Shown: one piece after another, positions 7,832 through 14,215 of the stretch
Layout of the letters: the number at the start of each line of letters is the position of its first letter
Numbering within the stretch: the stretch's first letter is position 1
NCBI GenBank assembly: GCA_946623765.1
Contig: CAMORL010000031.1
Span: forward strand, 1-14,215
Origin: an uncultured Clostridia bacterium
GTDB lineage: Bacteria; Bacillota_A; Clostridia; Christensenellales; CAG-138
Direction of reading: 5' to 3'
DNA length: 14,215 nt
Made by a program: the position numbers and the translations under genes
The notes under the pieces: generated by a model
Told to the model about the DNA's origin: nothing
What the model saw: the letters and a program-made list of their open reading frames with translations, nothing else
The model's database searches: none

Positions 7832-8353
7832 ATGGACGTTCAGTTCAACGACGATCTGCCGAAACCCGGCAGCGCAAAAACAAGAATCTATTCGCCGAAC
7901 AAGTCGGGCTCCCCGACGCCGGTGCTGGAAGACGCGTCGATGCCGATCCGTCCTCAGCCGACCCGAGAGCCGGTCAAAAAGAAGGCGAACGTACGCACAG
8001 AGGTGCGGCTGACCTCGGCGAGCAAGGTCCTGATCCTGCTTTCCGTATTCGTGATCGCGGCGACCGCGCTGTTTGCGCTGTTCGGCGCGGCAGACTATGC
8101 CCGCATCGTCAGCGATACCGCCGCCGTAAACAAGGAGATCGATTCCTATAACGAACAGATCTCGCAGATCAAAAAATCGCAGAGCTCGATGAACGACTTC
8201 GCAACCATCAACGAAGTCTGCCGGAGGCTCGGCATGACGATGAACTGGTACAAGGCGAACCTCGACACGGCGATCGGCGTACCGTCGAATGCTCCGACGC
8301 AAGCGCCGTCGACCCCCGCGCCTACCCCTGCACCGGACGGAGAACAACCATGA
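7832..8353 (+). CDS. ftsL: FtsL/DivIC-like cell-division protein, extended ends
   Basis: Bitopic membrane protein of 173 residues in the position ftsL occupies in dcw clusters, between rsmH and the division PBP. A long polar, proline- and lysine-containing cytoplasmic part (1-64) ends in positive charges. One membrane helix follows (about 66-87, KVLILLSVFVIAATALFALF), then a short extracytoplasmic coiled-coil-like stretch (88-120, with NKEIDSYNEQISQIKKS). The final 23 residues (151-173) are almost only Pro, Ala, Thr and Ser before GEQP. Typical FtsL proteins are about 90-120 residues and lack both extensions. FtsL scaffolds the divisome and helps activate the septal PBP-FtsW pair; that role is inferred from topology and position, as sequence similarity in this family is weak. 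AAAGGAG (7818-7824) fixes the start with a 7-nt spacer. Its stop overlaps the next start (ATGA), indicating translational coupling to the PBP. Confidence 0.75.
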   Translation: MDVQFNDDLPKPGSAKTRIYSPNKSGSPTPVLEDASMPIRPQPTREPVKKKANVRTEVRLTSASKVLILLSVFVIAATALFALFGAADYARIVSDTAAVNKEIDSYNEQISQIKKSQSSMNDFATINEVCRRLGMTMNWYKANLDTAIGVPSNAPTQAPSTPAPTPAPDGEQP

Positions 8354-10596
8354 AACTTCCGAAACTTGTGAACCGCCGAAAACCGAGGCGCGCCGGAACA
8401 AAGTCCGGACGCGGTTCGGGACGCGTGCGGATCGCGCCGCAAAAGAGAAAACTGCTGATCGCAATGCTGATTGCCGGCGTCGCGTTTCTTTTGGTCATCG
8501 GCAAGCTGTTTGAGGCTTCGGTCATCAAAGGAAAATACTGGACGGATCTGGCAATGCGGCAGTGGACGCGCGTGTCGAGCCTGAAGGCGGAGCGCGGCCG
8601 CATCCTCGACCGCAACGGCACGGTGCTCGCAAGCTCCTATACGACGTATCAGGTCTGTCTCAACCCGCAGAACATTCAGGAGTCCGATCGCGAGCGTATC
8701 GCGTACATCCTGTCGACCTACCTCCAGATGGACTACGACAGGGTCATGACGAAGATGACCAAAACGCGCGAAAAAAATAAGGAAACGCACGAGCGCGTGC
8801 TGCTGTCGCAGGTCAAGCTCAAGGACCAGGTCGACAAAGAAGTCATCAGTAAGCTCAACTCCATGCAGCTCGGCAGCGGCGTGAGCTACTATTCCGACGT
8901 CAAGCGCGACTATCCCGAATCGGGCTACTACGCGCAGCTCATCGGCTTTACAAACATCGACGGCGACGGACAGACCGGCGTCGAACTGACCTACAACAAA
9001 TACCTCGCGGGCGAGGACGGCTACCAGAAGACGGACACCGACCGCGACAACAACCCCGTCCCCGGCGGCGAGGAGGAATACATCGAATCGATTCCCGGCG
9101 CCGACGTGATCCTGACGACGGACACCGGTTTTCAGGGCATTCTCGAAAATGCGCTGCAGGAAGCATGCACCGTCAACAACGCGAAGAGCGTCACGGGAAT
9201 CCTGATGGACCCGATGAGCGGCGAGATCCTTGCGATCGGCACGTATCCGACGTTCGATTCCTCGAACCCGCCGAGAAGCGATGCAAAGACGCTTCTGGAA
9301 CTTTCCAAAAACCGCATCGTGACCGACACCTATGAACCGGGTTCGACGTTCAAGGTCGTTACGCTCGCGAGCGCGCTGGAATCCGGCTCCGTCACGACGG
9401 CAACCCGGTTCCGGTGCGACGGCTCCTTAACCGTCAAGGGCGAAAAGATCAAGTGCTGGAAGAGCGGCGGGCATAAAGAGGAAAGCCTTGCGGAGGCGGT
9501 GCAGAACAGCTGCAATCCGGCATTCATGTCGATGGCGCTCAAAATGGGCGTCGACACGTTCTACGACTACATCTTTCAGTTCGGTTTCGGCGAACCGACC
9601 GGCTCCGGCGTCATGGGCGAAACGAGCGGTACCGTCACGCACAAGAAGTACATCCGCGACGCGGACCTTGCGCGCATCGGCTTCGGGCAGAGCATCAGCT
9701 GCACCGGTATGCAGCTGATCTCCGCGTTCAACGCATGCATCAACGGCGGCGATCTCTTAAAGCCGTACATCGTCTCCGAGATCGTCGACAAGTCCGGAAA
9801 CGTCCTGATGAAGAACGAGCGCACGGTCGTGCGACGCGTGATCTCGCCGGGTACGTCGGAAACGATCCGCACGCTTCTGCGCGGGGTCGTGGAAAAAGGC
9901 AGCGGCAAAAACGCGCAGGTCCCCGGCTACTCGGTCGGCGGCAAAACGGGCACGTCGCAGAAATACGACGACGACGGACAGGTGTCGAGTTCGAAGCTCA
10001 TCGCGTCGTTCGTCGGTTTCGCGCCGGTGAACAATCCGCAGTTTTCCTGCCTGATCATCGTCGACGAACCGCAGGTGCCGCAGGTATACGGCAGCACGGT
10101 CGCCGCGCCGTTCGTACAGCAGGTGCTTGCCGCGTCTCTGTCCTATTCGGGCGTCGCGCCGGACATCGACAGTTCGATCGCAACGGTCCCGAACGTCCGC
10201 GGACTCACCGTCGAACAGGCGGATCGGGCGTTGAGGGATGCCGGGCTCACTTCGATCTATATCGAAGCGGAGCTGCAGTCGACCGTCGCGAACCAGTCGC
10301 CGGCGGCGAACACGCAGGTCGTTCGCGGAAGCACGGTCATGCTGTACTCGACGGGCTACAATTTCTTCACCGAGCTGTCCGAAGAAGCGGAGACCGTCGA
10401 AGTGCCGGACCTCACCGGCAAGGATCGCATCGACGCGCTCGACGCGCTGAAAAAGGTCGGGCTGATCATCGACTACGACCGACACCAGTGTGCCGGCGAA
10501 GTCTATTACCAGGATATCATGGCAGGCTATCGGGTTCCGGTCGGTACGGTTATTCATGTACAGTTCCGGTTAAAGAACGCCGACATCGAAGAATAA
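8350..10596 (+). CDS. Class B penicillin-binding protein with two PASTA domains (FtsI/PBP2x/SpoVD family)
   Basis: Septal peptidoglycan D,D-transpeptidase of 748 residues. A very basic cytoplasmic N-terminus (1-34) precedes one membrane anchor (about 35-51). The PBP dimerisation domain starts at RGRILDRNG. The transpeptidase domain carries all three catalytic motifs: STFK at 332-335 (nucleophile S332), SCN at 387-389 and KTGT from K532. Two PASTA domains follow, about 612-671 (starting TVPNVRGLTVEQA) and 682-743 (starting TVEVPDLTGKDR). SpoVD-type proteins usually have one PASTA domain, and PBP2x or vegetative PbpB types have two, which favours a vegetative division PBP (ftsI/pbpB). The symbol is left blank because the paralogue cannot be settled without the rest of the genome. 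GGAG (8339-8342) and the ATGA overlap with the FtsL-like gene support the start. It should be the beta-lactam-sensitive partner of an FtsW outside this window. Confidence 0.95.
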   Translation: MKLPKLVNRRKPRRAGTKSGRGSGRVRIAPQKRKLLIAMLIAGVAFLLVIGKLFEASVIKGKYWTDLAMRQWTRVSSLKAERGRILDRNGTVLASSYTTYQVCLNPQNIQESDRERIAYILSTYLQMDYDRVMTKMTKTREKNKETHERVLLSQVKLKDQVDKEVISKLNSMQLGSGVSYYSDVKRDYPESGYYAQLIGFTNIDGDGQTGVELTYNKYLAGEDGYQKTDTDRDNNPVPGGEEEYIESIPGADVILTTDTGFQGILENALQEACTVNNAKSVTGILMDPMSGEILAIGTYPTFDSSNPPRSDAKTLLELSKNRIVTDTYEPGSTFKVVTLASALESGSVTTATRFRCDGSLTVKGEKIKCWKSGGHKEESLAEAVQNSCNPAFMSMALKMGVDTFYDYIFQFGFGEPTGSGVMGETSGTVTHKKYIRDADLARIGFGQSISCTGMQLISAFNACINGGDLLKPYIVSEIVDKSGNVLMKNERTVVRRVISPGTSETIRTLLRGVVEKGSGKNAQVPGYSVGGKTGTSQKYDDDGQVSSSKLIASFVGFAPVNNPQFSCLIIVDEPQVPQVYGSTVAAPFVQQVLAASLSYSGVAPDIDSSIATVPNVRGLTVEQADRALRDAGLTSIYIEAELQSTVANQSPAANTQVVRGSTVMLYSTGYNFFTELSEEAETVEVPDLTGKDRIDALDALKKVGLIIDYDRHQCAGEVYYQDIMAGYRVPVGTVIHVQFRLKNADIEE

Positions 10597-10610
10597 TCGG
10601 GGGATACAAC

Positions 10611-12080
10611 ATGCTGTTATCAGTAATTGCCGCAGATCTCGGGATGAATATCACGGGAGGCGACGCGGAAATCACGTCTGTGGAATACGATTCCCGCAAG
10701 GTGAAGGAAGGAAGCCTGTTCTGCTGCATGCAGGGGCTCGTTTCCGACGGACATAACTTTGCCGCGCAGGCGGTGGAAAAGGGCGCGAAAGCGCTGTTGG
10801 TCGAACGGCTGCTGCCGATCGACGTACCGCAGATCGTAACGCAGAACGGACGCGTCGCCATGGCGCACGCAGCCGCCGCGTTTTACGGACATCCCGAGCG
10901 CGAGATGATCATGCTCGGCGTGACCGGCACGAACGGCAAGACGAGCACGACCTATATGGTCAAGTCCATCGCCGAAGCCGCGGGAAAAAAGGTGGGGCTC
11001 ATCGGCACGATCCGCAATATGATCGGCGACACGATGCTTGAAACCGGACGCACCACGCCGGAATCGGCGGACCTCTTCGCGCTGCTGCGCCGCATGGCTG
11101 ACGAGGGTGTGGAGCTTGTCGTCATGGAGGTTTCGAGCCACGCGCTCGCGCAGGATCGCGTTGCGGGCATTCCGTTCCGCGTCGGGCTCTTTACGAACCT
11201 CACGCAGGACCATCTCGATTATCACAAGACCTTCGACCACTATCTCGAAGCAAAAAAACTGCTCTTCCGGCAGAGCGATCTTGCCGTCATCAACATCGAC
11301 GACGCATATGCGGACCGCATAACGGACGGGCTTACCCTGCCGATCAGAACGATGGGCATTCAGCACCGTGCGGATTACACCGCGCTGAACATCGATATCC
11401 GCACCGACGGCGTCCGCTTCCATCTGCGCACACCGAACGGCGAAGGTCCCGTGCGCATGCACATTTCCGGACTGTTCTCGGTTTACAACGCGATGGGCGC
11501 GGCGGCGATGACGCAGGCGATCGGCATTTCCTTTGCCGACATTCTGAAGGGGCTTGAATCCCTGTCCGGCGTTTCGGGACGGCTGCAGTCCATCGACACG
11601 AACGGCCGTCCGTTCTCGGTCTATGTGGACTATGCGCATACGCCCGACGCGCTTGAAAACGTTCTGACGTCGGTACGCGCGTTTGCAAAAGCGCGCATCG
11701 TTTCCCTGTTCGGCTGCGGCGGCGACCGCGACCGCACGAAGCGTCCTCTGATGGGCGAGATCGGCGGCAGGCACTCGGATTTCGTCGTCGTCACGAGCGA
11801 CAACCCGCGCACCGAGAACCCGGAGGACATCGTCCGCGCCGTGGAACTCGGCGTGCAGAAGAGCGGCACGCCGTACATTTCGATCGTGAACCGCAGGGAT
11901 GCGATCGCGTACGCGCTTTCGATCCTTGCGCCGGACGACATTCTTGTCATCGCAGGCAAGGGACATGAGAATTATCAGGAGATCAACGGTGTGAAGCATC
12001 ATTTTGACGACCGCGAGATCGTCGAGGAACTCCTGAACGGGGCGGAAACCAAAACGGAAACCGAAGAACGGATCCTTTGA
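10611..12080 (+). CDS. murE: UDP-N-acetylmuramoyl-L-alanyl-D-glutamate--2,6-diaminopimelate ligase
   Basis: ATP-dependent cytoplasmic ligase of 489 residues that adds the third amino acid of the peptidoglycan stem peptide. The N-terminal UDP-MurNAc-binding domain includes EYDSRKVKEGSLF and the Mur ATP loop is GVTGTNGKTSTT (K110). The central domain holds VSSHAL, NLTQDHLDYH and YLEAKK, where K215 is the likely carbamylated lysine. The C-terminal domain has VDYAHTPDALENVL, FGCGGDRDRTKRPLM and DNPRTE (397-402). DNPR is the established signature of meso-diaminopimelate specificity; lysine-adding MurE enzymes differ there. The ribosome site is GGGGGA (10599-10604), 6 nt before the ATG. It lies 14 nt after the PBP gene. 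Its expected partner murF does not follow. Confidence 0.97.
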   Translation: MLLSVIAADLGMNITGGDAEITSVEYDSRKVKEGSLFCCMQGLVSDGHNFAAQAVEKGAKALLVERLLPIDVPQIVTQNGRVAMAHAAAAFYGHPEREMIMLGVTGTNGKTSTTYMVKSIAEAAGKKVGLIGTIRNMIGDTMLETGRTTPESADLFALLRRMADEGVELVVMEVSSHALAQDRVAGIPFRVGLFTNLTQDHLDYHKTFDHYLEAKKLLFRQSDLAVINIDDAYADRITDGLTLPIRTMGIQHRADYTALNIDIRTDGVRFHLRTPNGEGPVRMHISGLFSVYNAMGAAAMTQAIGISFADILKGLESLSGVSGRLQSIDTNGRPFSVYVDYAHTPDALENVLTSVRAFAKARIVSLFGCGGDRDRTKRPLMGEIGGRHSDFVVVTSDNPRTENPEDIVRAVELGVQKSGTPYISIVNRRDAIAYALSILAPDDILVIAGKGHENYQEINGVKHHFDDREIVEELLNGAETKTETEERIL

Positions 12081-12103
12081 TCCGGTCTTCATTGATCAAA
12101 AGG
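12069..12103 (+). promoter_or_regulatory. Two overlapping hairpins at the murE/mraY junction
   Basis: Hairpin A is CGGATC (12069-12074), loop CTTT, then GATCCG (12079-12084), enclosing the murE stop codon. Hairpin B pairs TTTGATC (12076-12082) with GATCAAA (12094-12100) across an 11-nt loop; with A12101 bulged, two further C-G pairs reach into the AGGGGA ribosome site of mraY. The two share 12076-12082 and cannot form together. There is no U-run, so this is not an intrinsic terminator. A role in coupling mraY translation to murE is inference. Confidence 0.4.
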
Positions 12104-12113
12104 GGATGGAGCA

Positions 12114-13145
12114 ATGAATACTATCGTTGTCAACTCGCTGCTTGCGCTGCTGGTCGCGTTCGGCGTCGCGGCGCTTCTGGGACCGTTGGTGATCCCGGTT
12201 CTGCACAGGCTGAAATTCGGTCAGCAGGTGCGCGACGACGGACCGAAAACGCATCTGAAGAAACAAAACACGCCTACGATGGGCGGCATCATGATTCTCA
12301 TCGCGGTGCTCGTCGCGACGCTGCTCTTTTCGGACCGGAAATATTCCCTGACCGTCTGGGCGCTTTTGATGACTGCGCTTTTCGGGCTCGTGGGATTTTT
12401 GGACGATTTCATCAAGATCGTGAAAAAGCGTTCGCTGGGACTTCGCGCGTGGCAGAAGATCGTCGCGCAGTTCGTGCTGTCGCTCGGCTTTGCGATCGCG
12501 CTGTATTATAACAAAAACGTCGGCTCCACGCTCTGGCTCGACCGGATCGATCTCGGCGTATTCTATATTCCGTTTGCCATGTTCGTCATCATCGCAACGG
12601 TCAACTCCGTCAACCTGATCGACGGGCTGGACGGGCTGAGCTCCTCCGTCACCTCGGTCTATTCGCTCGCAACGGGCGTGATGCTCGTGCTGTTCGTTCT
12701 GAGCTTTCCGAAGACTGCGGCGGGGACCGGCGTGCAGGGCGATCCCGCCGGCATGCTGGACGGGCTTTCGGGACTTGCGGCGTTTGCGTTCGCCGTCGCC
12801 GGCGGGTGCATGGGCTTCCTCGTGCACAACACCTACCCCGCAAAGGTCTTTATGGGCGATCTCGGCGCGTTCACGCTCGGCGGTGCAGTCGCGGCGATGG
12901 CGCTGCTCTCAAGAACCACGCTGCTGCTGCCGCTGATGGGCATTCTGTACGTTGCAACGTCCGTTTCGGTCATTCTGCAGGTCGGTTCCTATAAGCTCCG
13001 CAAAAAACGCATCTTCCGCATGGCGCCGCTGCATCACCATTTCGAGCTCGGCGGCACGCCGGAAACGAAGATCGTTTCGATGTATACCGTCGTTACCGCA
13101 ATCGCAAGCGCATGCGCGCTTCTGATCTTCTGGTTCTGCAAGTAA
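12114..13145 (+). CDS. mraY: Phospho-N-acetylmuramoyl-pentapeptide-transferase (MraY)
   Basis: Polytopic membrane enzyme of 343 residues that transfers phospho-MurNAc-pentapeptide from UDP to undecaprenyl phosphate, making lipid I. All family signatures are present: GPKTHLKKQNTPTMGG near residue 43, the aspartate pair GFLDDF (D97, D98), NSVNLIDGLDGL with D170 and D173, FMGDLGAFTLGG, and the LHHHFELGG loop with H307-H309. About ten hydrophobic segments are visible. Two small departures are GDLGAF where GDTGS is commoner, and a polar extracytoplasmic loop (about 200-220) rich in Gly and Ala. The start is supported by AGGGGA (12101-12106) with a 7-nt spacer. It follows murE after 33 nt, where murF would normally lie, and precedes murD by 9 nt. 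Confidence 0.97.
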   Translation: MNTIVVNSLLALLVAFGVAALLGPLVIPVLHRLKFGQQVRDDGPKTHLKKQNTPTMGGIMILIAVLVATLLFSDRKYSLTVWALLMTALFGLVGFLDDFIKIVKKRSLGLRAWQKIVAQFVLSLGFAIALYYNKNVGSTLWLDRIDLGVFYIPFAMFVIIATVNSVNLIDGLDGLSSSVTSVYSLATGVMLVLFVLSFPKTAAGTGVQGDPAGMLDGLSGLAAFAFAVAGGCMGFLVHNTYPAKVFMGDLGAFTLGGAVAAMALLSRTTLLLPLMGILYVATSVSVILQVGSYKLRKKRIFRMAPLHHHFELGGTPETKIVSMYTVVTAIASACALLIFWFCK

Positions 13146-13154
13146 GGAGGCATT

Positions 13155-14215
13155 ATGGCAAAACAGAAAACAGCCCTGATCGTCGGCATGGCAAAGAGCG
13201 GCATCGCCGCGGCACGTCTTCTGTATCAGGACAATTACCGCATTATCGTCAACGACATGAAGCCCGAAATCAAGGGGCTTTTCGAGCAGCTTTCGGGCAT
13301 TGCGTACGAGGTTAAGCTCGGCGCAAATCCGATGGACCTTCTGGACGGCGTGGACCTTCTGATCCCGAGCCCTATCATTCCGATGACGCGCAACTTCATC
13401 GTCGAAGCAAAGCGCCGCGGCATCGAGGTCATCTCCGAAATCGAGCTCGGCTACCGCTATTCGAAGGCGGACTTCGTCTGCATCACCGGCACCAACGGCA
13501 AAACGACGTGCACGGCGCTGACCGGCGAGCTCTTTAAGGCGGCGGGAAGACGCACCTTCGTGCTCGGCAACATCGGCGTCGCAATCTCGGCGCACGCGCT
13601 CGAAACACAGCCGGGCGACGTCGTCGTGGCGGAAACCGCCGCGCTGCAGCTCGAGGGCAACGTCCGCTTCCACGCAAAGGCTGCGGGCGTGTGCAACATT
13701 ACGCCGGACCACCTCGACCACTTCGGCACGATGGAAAACTACATCGCCGCAAAGGCGAAGATTTTGGACAATCAGACCGCGGACGACTACGCGGTGCTGA
13801 ACTGGGACGACGAAACGGTGCGCGGCTTTGCAAAGCTGACCCCGGCGCATGTGCTGTACTTCTCCCGAAAGGAAGAGGTCGAAAACGGCATGTTCCTGCG
13901 CAACGGCATGCTCGTTTACCGCATGAACGGCGAGGAGCGCGAGCTCATGCCCGCCGACGAGATCCGCATCCCCGGCAACCACAACCTCGAAAACGCCATG
14001 CTCTGCGCGCTTCTGGGGCTTTCGCAGGGGATCGCGCCGGAAACGATCCGCGAGGTGTTCAAGACCTTTGCGGGCGTCGAGCATCGCATCGAGTACGTCT
14101 GCACCAAGTCCGGCGTCGATTACATCAACGACAGCAAGGGCACGAACCCGGCAAGCACGATCCGTGCGATCGAAGCAATGAAAAAGCCGACGGTTCTGCT
14201 GCTCGGCGGCTACGA
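13155..14215 (+). CDS. murD: UDP-N-acetylmuramoylalanine--D-glutamate ligase (partial, 3' end outside window)
   Basis: Cytoplasmic ATP-dependent ligase adding D-glutamate to UDP-MurNAc-L-alanine. The first 353 codons of about 450 are present and the reading frame is still open at the window edge. The N-terminal nucleotide-binding domain begins LIVGMAKSGIAAARLL. The ATP loop is ITGTNGKTT (110-118, K116). CNITPDHLDHFGTMENYIAAKAK includes the likely carbamylated lysine. The C-terminal domain shows HRIEYV and NDSKGTNPASTIRAIE, and the visible part ends at LLLGGY. The usual ExSSFQLE segment reads ETAALQLE at 160-167; the metal-binding glutamate is kept while the Ser-Ser-Phe is not. AAGGAGG (13144-13150) overlaps the mraY stop and lies 4 nt before the ATG. 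MurD acts before MurE; the later genes of the cluster (ftsW, murG) would be expected just beyond the window. Confidence 0.95.
   Translation, partial: MAKQKTALIVGMAKSGIAAARLLYQDNYRIIVNDMKPEIKGLFEQLSGIAYEVKLGANPMDLLDGVDLLIPSPIIPMTRNFIVEAKRRGIEVISEIELGYRYSKADFVCITGTNGKTTCTALTGELFKAAGRRTFVLGNIGVAISAHALETQPGDVVVAETAALQLEGNVRFHAKAAGVCNITPDHLDHFGTMENYIAAKAKILDNQTADDYAVLNWDDETVRGFAKLTPAHVLYFSRKEEVENGMFLRNGMLVYRMNGEERELMPADEIRIPGNHNLENAMLCALLGLSQGIAPETIREVFKTFAGVEHRIEYVCTKSGVDYINDSKGTNPASTIRAIEAMKKPTVLLLGGY

Noticed and set aside
8290..8345. Short tandem repeat or microsatellite near 8290-8345
   Set aside because: It is the low-complexity coding stretch for the Pro/Ala/Thr tail of the FtsL-like protein, not an exact tandem repeat.
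9735..10610. In-frame upstream extension of murE through the PBP gene
   Set aside because: The translated extension is arginine-rich out-of-frame sequence. MurE homology begins at the ATG at 10611, which has its own ribosome site.
1..14215. Search for tRNA, rRNA, CRISPR, insertion sequences, att sites, defence or toxin-antitoxin genes
   Set aside because: Almost all of the window is explained by housekeeping genes on both arms. The gaps are short and hold only promoters, ribosome sites and one terminator.

Overview
The window is an ordinary, gene-dense chromosomal segment from a Gram-positive bacterium. It is most likely a high-GC member of the Clostridia/Firmicutes, though I cannot place it further. 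The evidence is a dcw-type cell-wall/division cluster with a PASTA-containing class B penicillin-binding protein, a YugP-type membrane zinc peptidase, a stand-alone asparaginyl-tRNA synthetase, strong AGGAGG-like ribosome binding sites, and sigma-A-like promoters lying in short AT-rich gaps between GC-rich genes. MurE carries the DNPR signature of meso-diaminopimelate-adding ligases, so the peptidoglycan is probably of the mDAP type.

Layout. (1) 12-1394 (-): asnS, with a promoter in the 128-bp divergent gap it shares with the next gene. (2) 1523-2218 (+): a membrane zinc metallopeptidase, which converges on the topoisomerase genes across a bidirectional terminator at 2234-2265. (3) 6642-2278 (-): a two-gene operon for a type IIA topoisomerase, B subunit then A subunit, separated by 3 nt and driven by an extended -10 promoter. 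(4) 6850 to the window end (+): a dcw operon rsmH - ftsL-like - class B PBP - murE - mraY - murD (murD is cut by the window edge). It is driven by a good promoter at 6771-6799, and the genes overlap or lie within 33 nt of one another.

The right-hand operon covers consecutive steps of wall growth. MurD and MurE build the UDP-MurNAc peptide, and MraY loads it onto undecaprenyl phosphate. The FtsL-like protein and the PBP form part of the septal synthesis machine, and RsmH is the 16S rRNA methyltransferase that habitually accompanies them. Two usual members are missing from their expected places: mraZ before rsmH, and murF between murE and mraY.

I found no tRNA or rRNA genes, CRISPR, insertion sequences, prophage genes, toxin-antitoxin pairs or defence genes, and no stretch over 300 bases without a gene. 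I do not see a previously undescribed system. The points worth a second look are modest: the missing murF and mraZ, two mutually exclusive hairpins at the murE/mraY junction, a topoisomerase A subunit with only a degenerate GyrA box, an FtsL-like protein with long disordered ends, a near-leaderless peptidase mRNA, and a variant MurD motif.
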